A DNA stretch of 46,522 nucleotides from Thermodiscus sp. (GTDB taxonomy: Archaea; Thermoproteota; Thermoprotei_A; Sulfolobales; Acidilobaceae), in assembly GCA_015523485.1 (NCBI GenBank), contig WAKH01000077.1:1-46522 (forward strand). Direction: 5' to 3'. Within the stretch, counting starts at the first letter, position 1, and every line of letters begins with the position of its first letter. The translations under genes were made by a program, and so were the position numbers. Below, one piece after another: positions 26,079 through 35,481 of this stretch. The notes beneath the pieces were generated by a model. That model was not told the origin of the DNA. It saw only the letters and a list, made by a program, of their open reading frames with translations, and ran no database searches.

Positions 26079-27002
26079 TTGAATAGAGCGCCCTCCCACG
26101 TACTGGTAGGCGGCTTAGGCTTTGTAGGTTACCACCTAGCAATGAGACTCAAGAAACAAGGCTACAGGGTCACAGTGATTGCAAGGAGACGAAGCATTCA
26201 GAAGCGCGGGGATCTCTTCCACGAGTTGCAAAGCAGTGGTATCGAGGTAGTTGATGCCGGAGACCACATTAACCGGGAACTATTGATCGAAATGGACCCA
26301 TTGGTAATATACCACCTCGCTGGAAAACCCGGGGGCTCCTACAAGGTACAATACGAGTCACACGTCAGACTACTGGATGTAGAAATAGAGGCTGCACTCA
26401 AGACCTCAGCACGAGTAGTCTATACCAGTAGTATTGCTGTCGCCGCCGACATCGCCGATAAACCAGCTGGATCAACCATTACCGAGGAAGATGCACCGCC
26501 TAACAGGGAAGCAAGCTTCACCACCATTCATGCTGAAACCAAGGCTGCAGGCGAAACTATCCTATTAGAATCAGGCCTCAAAAAATGGTCGATTATAAGA
26601 CCAGGCTTGATATTCGGTCCCAAATCGCCACACATTGAGTGGAGAATTATGAGAGCACTAAGCAAACTTCACATTTCACTCATCCTAGAGGGCATACCTG
26701 TTGTGAACGTAAAGGATGTAGCAGAGATACTTTACATGGCTGGCCAGGGGTGCTTCGACAAACAATGGATTCACGCGGTGGCGGATAAAATAGAATTCAA
26801 GGACGTAGTAAATGAATACTGCCAGCTTTATGGGAAAGACAAGTGTATCAAGCTCCCGGCAACAATAATTACGAAACTAGGACGGGTTACTCCGAGAAGT
26901 AGTCCGGCTAGGTTATCCTGGAGTCTGGTAAGGAAGAGATACAGGTATCGCAGCGCTAGGCTTAAGGGGTTTCCTTGGAGGTTAAGGCCGGTTGAAGATT
27001 AG
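26079..27002 (+). CDS. NAD-dependent epimerase/dehydratase (extended SDR)
   Basis: VLVGGLGFVGYHLAMRLKKQGYRVTVIAR; IRPGLIFGP; TTG start. Confidence 0.82.
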   Translation: MNRAPSHVLVGGLGFVGYHLAMRLKKQGYRVTVIARRRSIQKRGDLFHELQSSGIEVVDAGDHINRELLIEMDPLVIYHLAGKPGGSYKVQYESHVRLLDVEIEAALKTSARVVYTSSIAVAADIADKPAGSTITEEDAPPNREASFTTIHAETKAAGETILLESGLKKWSIIRPGLIFGPKSPHIEWRIMRALSKLHISLILEGIPVVNVKDVAEILYMAGQGCFDKQWIHAVADKIEFKDVVNEYCQLYGKDKCIKLPATIITKLGRVTPRSSPARLSWSLVRKRYRYRSARLKGFPWRLRPVED

Positions 27003-27685
27003 AAGAATCCACTGAGAACTAGTTCCGCTATTTCAGCGAATCCTTGCCCCCCTGGCCGTTTAGCTACATAACTAACGATCTGTTTGACTTCTGGGTCGGC
27101 ATCCGCTGGACATGCACTAAATCCTGCTGTCTGGAATAGTGGTATATCATTGAGGCCGTCACCAACTGAAAGGACTCTCTCAACATTGATTCCAACCAGC
27201 TCCGCGGCGGTCTTCAGACCTTCACCCTTACCTCCTCCCGGAGGTTGAATGTGTATGGCATAACCAGAATCATACATCTTCATACCATATTTCTCCACGA
27301 TCCTTTGAAGTATTTGCTTGTTGAATTCGGGGGGAGGATAGAAGGCAATGTCATGGTGCCTATAGACGTTTTGCCAGCTCTCCTTGAAGCCGGCCTTTCT
27401 AAGTTCGTCTAAGAGTTGCACAGGAGGTCTGCCCTTGCACAAATGGATAGTTTCACCCTTGTAGAAGACAACACAACCGTTCTCAGCTATAACGGGTCCC
27501 TTAGCTCCAATATACCTCGCGAGCCCTGCTGTTATGGGTAAGCTATTACCTGATACGAGAGACACGGTTATACCATTCTCCTCGAGTTCTCTAATCGCCC
27601 TTACTGCTTCTAAACTAAGTAGGAGCTCGCCCCTTCTTATCGTCAATGTGCCATCAACATCGGTAGCTATCATTTGTATCCTCAA
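26999..27685 (-). CDS. Phosphoglycolate phosphatase (archaeal HAD type)
   Basis: ATDVDGTLT, SLVSGNSLP, LSVGDGLNDIPLFQTAGFSACPADADPEVK. Confidence 0.88.
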   Translation of the reverse strand: MRIQMIATDVDGTLTIRRGELLLSLEAVRAIRELEENGITVSLVSGNSLPITAGLARYIGAKGPVIAENGCVVFYKGETIHLCKGRPPVQLLDELRKAGFKESWQNVYRHHDIAFYPPPEFNKQILQRIVEKYGMKMYDSGYAIHIQPPGGGKGEGLKTAAELVGINVERVLSVGDGLNDIPLFQTAGFSACPADADPEVKQIVSYVAKRPGGQGFAEIAELVLSGFF

Positions 27686-27767
27686 CTTCTTGCACCACTT
27701 GTTGTCTGGCTATTTCGACTGGCTTATAACGTGGAACCTTACCCTTAAACCATAACGGGTGAATAGT

Positions 27768-28688
27768 ATGGCAGAAGATATGTTCCAGTGGCACTGGTTT
27801 ATCGAATGGGGGACCCCTAACAGTGCACACATGTATGGAATTGAAAAGATTCTCTACCACGGGCGGTCGAAATACCAAGACATAATGGTTGCTATCGTTA
27901 AGGATCTAGGTAAGGCTCTCATACTAGATGGGAAGACGCAGTCAGCAATCGTAGACGAGTTCGTTTATCATGAATCCCTCGTGCATCCAGCAATGATACT
28001 ACACGGAAAACCAGAGAAGGTTTTGATCCTAGGAGGTGGAGAGGGTGCAACTGCACGAGAGGTATTAAGATTCAAGAGTGTAAAGAGGGTCGTTATGGTT
28101 GACATAGACGAGGAGGTCGTTAAGGTATCGAAAGAGTACCTGCCTGAGTGGCATAGAGGCGCGTTTGACGATCCAAGGTTTGAGCTCATAATAATGGATG
28201 GATTGAAATATGTTGAAGAAGCCAACGAAAAGTTCGATGTCATAATTGCTGACCTGGCTGATCCTTTAGAAGCTGGTCCAGCATACAAGCTGTACACGAA
28301 GGAGTACTATGAGAAGTTAAAGAAGCTCCTCAATCCTGGCGGTGTATTCGTAACCCAGGCAACTAGTCCAACAATTACGACGTTCACCCACGCGGTAATA
28401 TTCAATACCATAAAATCCGTATTCAAGTATGCATCCATATACCACGTTTACGTGAGGAGTTTCGATGGAGTATGGGGCTTCGTGATAGCATCTGATACTA
28501 AGGACCCAAGGAGTCTAACACCCGAAGTCATTGATAAGTACCTAGCTGAGAACGTTGAGGGAGAAAACAGGTTCTATGAAGGGATAATACATCTCTCCAT
28601 GTTCGCAGTACCCAAATATCTCAGGAAAGCTATAGAGAGCATAAAGGATATTGCTACATTGGAAAAGCCGGTGTTTATGCCGGCTTAG
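27768..28688 (+). CDS. speE: Polyamine aminopropyltransferase (spermidine synthase family)
   Basis: LILDGKTQSAIVDEFVYHESLVHPA, VLILGGGEGATAREVLRFKSVKRVVMVDIDEEVV, DPLEAGPAYKLYTKEYY. Confidence 0.92.
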   Translation: MAEDMFQWHWFIEWGTPNSAHMYGIEKILYHGRSKYQDIMVAIVKDLGKALILDGKTQSAIVDEFVYHESLVHPAMILHGKPEKVLILGGGEGATAREVLRFKSVKRVVMVDIDEEVVKVSKEYLPEWHRGAFDDPRFELIIMDGLKYVEEANEKFDVIIADLADPLEAGPAYKLYTKEYYEKLKKLLNPGGVFVTQATSPTITTFTHAVIFNTIKSVFKYASIYHVYVRSFDGVWGFVIASDTKDPRSLTPEVIDKYLAENVEGENRFYEGIIHLSMFAVPKYLRKAIESIKDIATLEKPVFMPA

Positions 28689-28692
28689 ATTC

Positions 28693-29556
28693 CTACTCTC
28701 TACCTTTTATGACATGGTATATTCTAGTATAGTCCGATTTAGCGAAGCCTGATCTTACACCATACCTGTATAGGTTCAACGCGCTTGCTGTGAGGTGTTG
28801 TGGGAGACCCTTGTAGAATCCGGTTCGAACAGCATAGTCTAGATCCTTCATGGCGAGCGAGAGGGTAAATGATGCATCCTTCGCTGGGTCATCTCTCATC
28901 CTATCAATATACTTCTCGGCTATTGGGCCGAAGATCGTCTTCGATAGAACTTCTTTGACTAGATTAGAGTCTACCCCGTAGGATTCGGAGAGTAGTACAG
29001 CCTCCGCCAGCAGGCTGACGCTACCGATTAGTAGTGAGTTGAATGAGAGTTTTAGTGCCGCCGCCTTCTCCGGCTCCTCTCCTAGATCTATCAGCTCACC
29101 AGCAAGGTCATTTAAGATGCCCTTGGCAGCCGACTTACAAGTCCTACTTCCAGCGACAACTATCAGTGCCTTGCCATTCCTTAGTGCTGAGGGACCCCCG
29201 AGTATAGGGGCTTCAACGTAACATCCCCCGAGCGCCTGCGTGAAACTTGAGAATCTCGACGACCCGTGCGGTGTTATTGTGGCATGGTTTATGATTATAG
29301 CTCCATCCATTCTATGAAAAGTGCTCATAACAGAATAGATTGCATCTTCATCCGATAAGAATAAGAGAATGAATTCCGCCTCTTGTACAGCATCGAACGG
29401 GCCTGGCACCACCTTGGCGTTAATCTTCCCGGCTAGCTCCTCTGCCTTCTCCCTCGTCCTGTTCCAAAGGATAACATTGTATCCCATTGAAGCAAGTCTC
29501 TCCGCAGCCGCCGACCCCATTCGACCAGTTCCAAGAATCGCTACTTTAGACACCAC
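28693..29556 (-). CDS. NAD(P)-dependent beta-hydroxyacid dehydrogenase family (3-hydroxyisobutyrate dehydrogenase-like)
   Basis: VAILGTGRMGSAAAERLASMGYNVILWNRTREKAEEL; CYVEAPILGGPSALRNGKALIVVAG; LKLSFNSLLIG. Confidence 0.88.
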   Translation of the reverse strand: MVSKVAILGTGRMGSAAAERLASMGYNVILWNRTREKAEELAGKINAKVVPGPFDAVQEAEFILLFLSDEDAIYSVMSTFHRMDGAIIINHATITPHGSSRFSSFTQALGGCYVEAPILGGPSALRNGKALIVVAGSRTCKSAAKGILNDLAGELIDLGEEPEKAAALKLSFNSLLIGSVSLLAEAVLLSESYGVDSNLVKEVLSKTIFGPIAEKYIDRMRDDPAKDASFTLSLAMKDLDYAVRTGFYKGLPQHLTASALNLYRYGVRSGFAKSDYTRIYHVIKGRE

Positions 29557-29639
29557 ACCCAGTCACCGATCACTTATATTGGTTCGATTTGAATAAATCT
29601 TCTAGATTGCCATATCCACTGAGGGTGCAGTGAATAGGT

Positions 29640-30758
29640 ATGATGCAGACCAGCAGGATCTGTCCAAGATGCGGACGCAGCGAGAGCGAGGTAGAGTTTA
29701 TCGGGCCCTTCTGCAGAGACTGCTATATACAGGTATACGGAGTTGCCACTCTCCCTAGGCAAGTGGACTTCGTCTACTGCCAGTATTGTGGAAGGTACAA
29801 GTACCAGGGAGGATGGAACGAGCCGACCGGAACTATTGAAGAGACTCTCATAGACTATCTCACATTCTACCTTACAAGAAAACTCAGGCCAACAGAGCAC
29901 CTAGACGAGGCATGGATAAGCGAGATTAGATTGGATAAGGAATTCGTGGGGCCCGCCATCTACAACGCCTTTGTCAAGATAAATGGTAGACGAGGCGACG
30001 TGGAGGTCATCGAGGAAAAGATTGTAACCGTCAAAGTGAACGCTGCGGTGTGCCCAGTATGTACAAGGCGTATTACGAAGCGGGGATATAATGCAATCCT
30101 TCAAATCAGGAGTAGTGAGGGAAAGCTGAGTGAGAACCTCAGAGAACGAGTCAACGTTTTCCTAAGCGAGAACCTCTCGGGACGATTGGCTGAGTCTATC
30201 ATAGGCTTTGAAGAGCATAAAGAGGGATTCGATATCCTGATAGAGGATCCTTCAATTGCTCGTATGATAGCGGCGAAGTTAAAGTCGAATTTCATGGCTA
30301 AGACGATAGAAACATTCAAGCTCGTAGGCCGCAACCCCGACGGGACGAGGAAAGGACGCCTAACAATATCTGTTAGAATCCCGGAGATAAGTCCGGGAGA
30401 AATAATTATGATCGATGGGAAACCCTACCTGTTCCTTGCAGTCTCCCGTGGGAACAATCTCCTGCTCGTCGACCTGGAAACTGGGAGAGAGGAGCATATG
30501 TCAATCGATGTACTGTGGCAAAAAGGATTCCAACCATATCCCGGAGGTGTAGACTTAAAGAGATACATGTTAATAAGTAGAGATAAAAATACAACAATGT
30601 TCCTGGACGCAGAGTCGGGCTATCGTAATGTGATAGAAGTACCGACGAGTACTGTGAAAGTGTACGTCGACAGGTTTATTGAAGGGCGAGAGTATAAAGT
30701 CTTCCTCGCCAGCAACATGATTTATGTGGTTGAAGAGATAATAGAAGAGGGGAAATAA
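29640..30758 (+). CDS. NMD3-like 60S export/ribosome biogenesis protein (archaeal NMD3)
   Basis: CPRCGRSESEVEFIGPFCRDCY, YCQYCGRYK, VCPVCTRR zinc motifs; upstream of aIF1A. Confidence 0.85.
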   Translation: MMQTSRICPRCGRSESEVEFIGPFCRDCYIQVYGVATLPRQVDFVYCQYCGRYKYQGGWNEPTGTIEETLIDYLTFYLTRKLRPTEHLDEAWISEIRLDKEFVGPAIYNAFVKINGRRGDVEVIEEKIVTVKVNAAVCPVCTRRITKRGYNAILQIRSSEGKLSENLRERVNVFLSENLSGRLAESIIGFEEHKEGFDILIEDPSIARMIAAKLKSNFMAKTIETFKLVGRNPDGTRKGRLTISVRIPEISPGEIIMIDGKPYLFLAVSRGNNLLLVDLETGREEHMSIDVLWQKGFQPYPGGVDLKRYMLISRDKNTTMFLDAESGYRNVIEVPTSTVKVYVDRFIEGREYKVFLASNMIYVVEEIIEEGK

Positions 30759-30759
30759 G

Positions 30760-31095
30760 ATGGCGAAAAAGAAAGGAGGACGTAGAGACAAAAGGAAGGG
30801 AGAGATGCCGCTACCTAACGAAGAAGAAGGTACAATGCTCTGCGTCGTCAGAAGAAACCTTGGTGGAGGTTTCCTAGAGGTATTCTGCAAAGACGGAGAG
30901 ATCTACAAGGCCTGGATACCGGGAAAGATGAGGAGAAGAGCGTGGATGAGGGAAGGCGACGTTATCCTCTTCCTACCATGGGGCTCGAGGGATATGAAGG
31001 GCGAGGTAGTGTACAGGTACCTTAGAGATGAAGTGAAGAAGCTAATGGAGATGGGCCTAATCACCGAGGAATTCATCGAGGAGGGCATGGAGTAG
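30760..31095 (+). CDS. Translation initiation factor aIF-1A
   Basis: MPLPNEEEGTMLCVVRRNLGGGFLEVFCKDGEIYKAWIPGKMRRRAWMREGDVILFLPW S1/OB fold. Confidence 0.93.
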   Translation: MAKKKGGRRDKRKGEMPLPNEEEGTMLCVVRRNLGGGFLEVFCKDGEIYKAWIPGKMRRRAWMREGDVILFLPWGSRDMKGEVVYRYLRDEVKKLMEMGLITEEFIEEGME

Positions 31096-31096
31096 A

Positions 31097-31918
31097 GTGC
31101 CAGGAAAAGGTAGATGGCTTAAGCGAAGGCGTGAGGAAGAGAGGAGGATCAAGGATAGGGACCTAATAAAAACAGTTGAAGAAGTATTTGACTCCTTCAC
31201 ACTCACCCACGTCTATAAGCTTATGACGAGAGGAGTACTCCGCGACTTAAAAGGAGTTGTAAACGCTGGAAAGGAGGCGCGAATATACTGGGGGATCCTG
31301 AAAGACGGTCGGGACGCTGCCGTTAAGATATACTTATCGTTTACAGCGGAATTCCGGAAGAGTATAAGAATGTACATTGAAGGTGATCCTAGATTCGAAA
31401 ACATCCCTCGCTCAAACTTCAGGAAACTAATTTACGAGTGGACTAAGAAGGAGTTTAGAAACCTTAAGAGATTGAGAGAATACGATGTGAGGGTCCCAGC
31501 CCCAATAGCATATTCTGGAAACGTCCTAGTTATGGAGTTCATAGGTGAGAAAGGGGTTAGAGCACCTCTCCTCGTGGAATCTATTGACGAGCTCACAACT
31601 GATGAAATAAAGGAGATATACTATGATGTTATTGCCCAGATGGAGAAAATAGTATGCCGGGCAGGGCTAGTACACGCTGATCTAAGCGAGTTCAACATAA
31701 TGATATATGATGGAAAGCCTTGGATAATAGATGTTGCACAAGCAGTACACTATAGTCATCCTCACGCTTTCGAGTTTCTCGAGCGTGATGTAAATAATAT
31801 CTTCAACTTCTTCTCTGAGTATCTAGATGTTGGAGGAGAGAAGGACGCTATTGCTGATAAACTAAGGAGGTGTCTAAGAGGATGGCTGTGGGGGAAGGAA
31901 GACCTAGAATCTATGTAA
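31097..31918 (+). CDS. rio1: RIO1-type serine protein kinase
   Basis: GVVNAGKEARIYWG, AAVKIYL, GLVHADLSEFNIMIYDGKPWIIDVAQAV; GTG start. Confidence 0.93.
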   Translation: MPGKGRWLKRRREEERRIKDRDLIKTVEEVFDSFTLTHVYKLMTRGVLRDLKGVVNAGKEARIYWGILKDGRDAAVKIYLSFTAEFRKSIRMYIEGDPRFENIPRSNFRKLIYEWTKKEFRNLKRLREYDVRVPAPIAYSGNVLVMEFIGEKGVRAPLLVESIDELTTDEIKEIYYDVIAQMEKIVCRAGLVHADLSEFNIMIYDGKPWIIDVAQAVHYSHPHAFEFLERDVNNIFNFFSEYLDVGGEKDAIADKLRRCLRGWLWGKEDLESM

Positions 31919-32478
31919 AAGTTCCAATCGATAGGCTTGGAGCTGTAATTGGCAAGAAGGGGGAAGTTAAGCTTAAACTCATCGAGAAACTAGGCGTCAG
32001 GTTAACGATTGACAGTGAAAATTCAATGGTTATAGTCGAGCCAGAAGCCCCAAACATTCCGCCGATAAACATGATGAAAGCAGCCGAAATCATAAAGGCA
32101 ATCGCTTATGGTTTTCCTCCCGAGAAGGCGTTTAGGTTACTGGACGACGAGCAGATCTTGGTTATAGTAGATTTAAAGCAAATAGTGGGCGATTCTCCAA
32201 ATCATTTGAAACGTGTAAAGGGAAGAATCATTGGAGAGGGTGGTAGGGCCAGGAAGACGATAGAAGAAATGACCGGAACTGATATCTTCGTCGGCGACCA
32301 TTACGTCGCGATAATAGGAGACTATGAAAGGGCTATGGCCGCTAAGAAAGCAGTGGAAATGCTCGCGGAGGGTCGAATGCATAGCACGGTTTACAGATAT
32401 CTCGATAGGGTCCTGAGGGAGATAAAGAGACGTGAGGCCCTGAGAATGTGGGCTAAAGACGAATTCAACGAGTTTTAG
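31882..32478 (+). CDS. KH-domain protein, Dim2/Pno1 homolog (ORF opens at 31870)
   Basis: YVKVPIDRLGAVIGKKGEVKLKLIEKLGVRLTID and RVKGRIIGEGGRARKTIEEMTGTDIFVGDHYVAIIG. Confidence 0.9.
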   Translation: MAVGEGRPRIYVKVPIDRLGAVIGKKGEVKLKLIEKLGVRLTIDSENSMVIVEPEAPNIPPINMMKAAEIIKAIAYGFPPEKAFRLLDDEQILVIVDLKQIVGDSPNHLKRVKGRIIGEGGRARKTIEEMTGTDIFVGDHYVAIIGDYERAMAAKKAVEMLAEGRMHSTVYRYLDRVLREIKRREALRMWAKDEFNEF

Positions 32479-32539
32479 ATGGGATACACAAGGTTTTTCC
32501 CTTCTAGTTAGACTAATCAATGGGGGTTGGACGGGGGCT

Positions 32540-32992
32540 ATGATGGTAGCCTGCGACGAGCAGAGCCCAGCCCAGGGCGGTGAGAAGGAAGAGCCGAATG
32601 AGCCCCCGTCCGACTGCAGAATAATAGTCTATAACGGGAGAAGGGTGCTCGACGAGATCACAGACAAGGTCAAGGAGCCATTCTACGAGTACAATACGTT
32701 AATCTCAAAGACCGGTTATTACTTGAAACCGGTTCACAAAGTCTACAAGAAGCTTCCAGATGGACGTACACGGATCTATGAGTATTATGGAAGGTATTGG
32801 TGGAGAAAGGAAGGTAAAAGGTGGATCTATGCAGGTCATGTAAAGCCTAGAAAGATTAGAGTAGACCCGCCAGATCATCCCTTAGACGGGCTATCAATAA
32901 TCATTGAGGGCGAAGATATAATCCTTGACTGTAGGGATTTCGAGCGTTTCAGAGAATACTTTAAAGGATTAAAGTTTGAGAGATATTATTGA
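32540..32992 (+). CDS. Hypothetical protein
   Basis: 150-aa ORF, codirectional with upstream operon; no family recognised. Confidence 0.55.
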   Translation: MMVACDEQSPAQGGEKEEPNEPPSDCRIIVYNGRRVLDEITDKVKEPFYEYNTLISKTGYYLKPVHKVYKKLPDGRTRIYEYYGRYWWRKEGKRWIYAGHVKPRKIRVDPPDHPLDGLSIIIEGEDIILDCRDFERFREYFKGLKFERYY

Positions 32993-33000
32993 TTTTCTAG

Positions 33001-33840
33001 TTATTCGAGAGGTGTTATGACTATCGAGTCTCCCACGTCCACTCTAAGTCTACGAGCAGCATTACCTTGATTTACGGCTATCTCCAGGTAGCCAAAGCTG
33101 TTCACATATAGTATGAGCTCTCCAGTCTGTGCGTCTTCAAACTTCCTTCCAACTACTGCTGGCATTGATCCAGCCTCGGTCCTGACCATTATCCTTTGCC
33201 ATGAAGCTATTGGTAGAACGCCTGGTTTTGCGCTTAGAGCAATGTTCCCAAACCTATCCACGTAGACTACTTTCAGCCTATAACCTTCTTCAACTTCTTC
33301 AACGTGTTCTAGTGCTAGTCTCTTGAGCTGTGTTTGTTCAATCGGGGTCCCTATCAACTCCATGTCTACTCCCGACGCGTAGAGTGCTGCTGCTGGTGTG
33401 AACACGTCTCTTGCATGGAAAGTGTATGATAACGGCCATTTGTTGCCTGGAAGTTTTCCGGAGAACCTGCTAGCTGCTACTTCGACCACACGATTTGGTA
33501 TGAGGGCTACTCCCTTCTTGAATCCCTCTTTTAGAATGGCAGGATAAAGGAGGCCGTTGTTTGGTCCGACGAAAACGTAGTCGCCTGCCTCAACTAGTAT
33601 CGCTTCCCTGGTAGTCCCTACGCCAGGATCAACTACTGCTACAATAATAGATCCCTTAGGGGTCCAGTGATAGGTGTTTGCCACTATGTAAGCTCCCGCG
33701 GTAATCTTAAAACTAGGCACAGTATTATCGAGATCGATTACTTCTAGATCTTTATTAATAGACTTGACGACTGCTCTTATTATGCCTGTGTAGGGTCCCT
33801 CGCCGAAATCGGTTATCAGGTATATCTGTTTCTTAGCCAT
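33001..33840 (-). CDS. SAM hydroxide adenosyltransferase / SAM hydrolase (DUF62) (ORF opens at 33858)
   Basis: IYLITDFGEGPYTGIIRAVV, VDPGVGTTREAILVEAGDYVFVGPNNGLLYPA, YVDRFGNIALS. Confidence 0.9.
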   Translation of the reverse strand: MAKKQIYLITDFGEGPYTGIIRAVVKSINKDLEVIDLDNTVPSFKITAGAYIVANTYHWTPKGSIIVAVVDPGVGTTREAILVEAGDYVFVGPNNGLLYPAILKEGFKKGVALIPNRVVEVAASRFSGKLPGNKWPLSYTFHARDVFTPAAALYASGVDMELIGTPIEQTQLKRLALEHVEEVEEGYRLKVVYVDRFGNIALSAKPGVLPIASWQRIMVRTEAGSMPAVVGRKFEDAQTGELILYVNSFGYLEIAVNQGNAARRLRVDVGDSIVITPLE

Positions 33841-33927
33841 AGTGCCCACCGGGCCCACATAGTGTACCGGGTCTATCTCTTCTAGCGCCTGCAGGTATAT
33901 CTAGCCTAGGTTATATATTAATTCCCT

Positions 33928-34002
33928 GCGGGGGTGCGACGCCCTGCAGAGGTAGACCCGACATAGGGTACCAATGACTGCAGGGTCTCTACCCCCCGTA
34001 CA
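33928..34002 (+). ncRNA. Candidate H/ACA guide sRNA (single hairpin)
   Basis: Nested stem: 33928-33935/33991-33999 (one bulged C), internal loop GCGACG/TCTCT, CCCTGCAG/CTGCAGGG (33942-33949/33978-33985), GGTA/TACC with AATGA kink-turn-like asymmetry, CCC/GGG tip; ACA at 34000-34002, exactly 14 nt below the base of the upper stem. Confidence 0.45.
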
Positions 34003-34054
34003 AGCCTATTATCTCTCAGCCCACTGTTGGGGGGTTGCTTTAACCTTGAAACCG

Positions 34055-34062
34055 TTTATATA
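34055..34062 (+). promoter_or_regulatory. Candidate TATA box for gdhA
   Basis: TTTATATA about 50 nt upstream of ATG 34109. Confidence 0.5.
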
Positions 34063-34108
34063 GTTATATATAGAATATTCATAGATGAATGCGTGAGGTG
34101 CGCATAAT

Positions 34109-35371
34109 ATGACCATGGTTCATGACCCCTACGAAGAAGCTAAGAAACAGCTTCGGCAAACTATTGAGCTTCTAGGCCTCAGCGAAGAAATTTACGAGAT
34201 CCTATCAGTACCCGAGAGGTTACTCCAAGTAAGGCTTCCTGTCAAGATGGACGATGGAACCGTGAAGGTATTCATCGGCTGGAGGAGCCAGCACAACAGT
34301 GCGCTAGGTCCCTACAAGGGAGGAGTCAGATACCACCCGGACACGAATGCCCACGAGGTAATTGCGCTTAGCATGTGGATGACCTGGAAGAACAGCCTCG
34401 CAGGACTACCCTACGGTGGTGGAAAGGGAGGAATAAGGGTTGACCCACACAAGCTAAGCCCCGGAGAGCTTGAGAGGCTCTCAAAAGCCTACTTCGAGGC
34501 AATTAGCGACATAGTAGGCGTAGACCAGGATATCCCCGCCCCCGACGTATACACGAACCCCCAGGTGATGGCCTGGTTCTTCGATGCATACAGTAGAGTA
34601 AAGAGGGGACAATACCTAGGCGTAGTAACCGGTAAGCCTCTAGAGCTAGGCGGAATGCAGACCAGAATAATCGCAACAGGCTTCGGTACAGCAGTCTCAG
34701 CCAGAGAGGTTGCTAAGAAGCTATGGGGTGGAGTAGAAGGTAAGACCGTAGCCGTACAGGGTTACGGTAACGCTGGATACTATGCAGCCAAGTTCCTACA
34801 CGAGATGGGTGCAAAGATAGTAGCAGTCAGCGACAGCAGAGGAGGAATCTACAACCCAGACGGCATCGACCCAGAGGAAGCAAAGAAGATAAAGAATGAG
34901 ACTGGCACCGTGATAAACTACCAGAAAGCAACAAAGAAGCTAACAAACGAGGAACTATTGGAGCTAGAGGTCGACATCCTAGTCCCCGCAGCTATCGAGA
35001 ACGTAATAACTGAGGCAAACGCTGACAGGATAAAGGCTAAGGTAATCGTAGAGGCGGCAAACGGTCCGACAACACCCGACGCAGAGGAGATACTAACCAA
35101 GAAGGGCATCATCGTAGTACCAGACATCCTCGCAAACGCAGGAGGCGTCATAATGAGCCACATCGAGTGGGTCAACAACAGGATGGGAGGCTGGATAACA
35201 GAGGAAGAGGCCAGGACCAGGCTAGAGCAGAAAATGGTTGCCAACACGCTAAAGGTATGGGACTACTGGCAGAGCAAGCTTGACACCAGCAAGTACAACA
35301 TGAGGGCTGCCGCCTACGCAATAGCGGTAGACAGAGTAGTTAGGGCTATGAAACTAAGGGGTTGGATATAA
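34109..35371 (+). CDS. gdhA: Glutamate dehydrogenase
   Basis: GWRSQHNSALGPYKGGVRYHPDTNAHEVIALSMWMTWKNSLAGLPYGGGKGGIRVDP; VAVQGYGNAGYYAAKFLHEMGAKIVAVSDS. Confidence 0.97.
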   Translation: MTMVHDPYEEAKKQLRQTIELLGLSEEIYEILSVPERLLQVRLPVKMDDGTVKVFIGWRSQHNSALGPYKGGVRYHPDTNAHEVIALSMWMTWKNSLAGLPYGGGKGGIRVDPHKLSPGELERLSKAYFEAISDIVGVDQDIPAPDVYTNPQVMAWFFDAYSRVKRGQYLGVVTGKPLELGGMQTRIIATGFGTAVSAREVAKKLWGGVEGKTVAVQGYGNAGYYAAKFLHEMGAKIVAVSDSRGGIYNPDGIDPEEAKKIKNETGTVINYQKATKKLTNEELLELEVDILVPAAIENVITEANADRIKAKVIVEAANGPTTPDAEEILTKKGIIVVPDILANAGGVIMSHIEWVNNRMGGWITEEEARTRLEQKMVANTLKVWDYWQSKLDTSKYNMRAAAYAIAVDRVVRAMKLRGWI

Positions 35372-35481
35372 CCTTCTATATAATACACTTATTTTTTATA
35401 TTATCACACCAATTATGGTGTCTCCTAGGATAATCTAGATAAGCCTCTAAGCCCTCCTTATAATCAGTAGAGGGATTATCC

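Noticed and set aside
33928-34002. tRNA gene
   Set aside because: Stem layout does not form a cloverleaf and there is no T-loop GGTTCRANYCC box.
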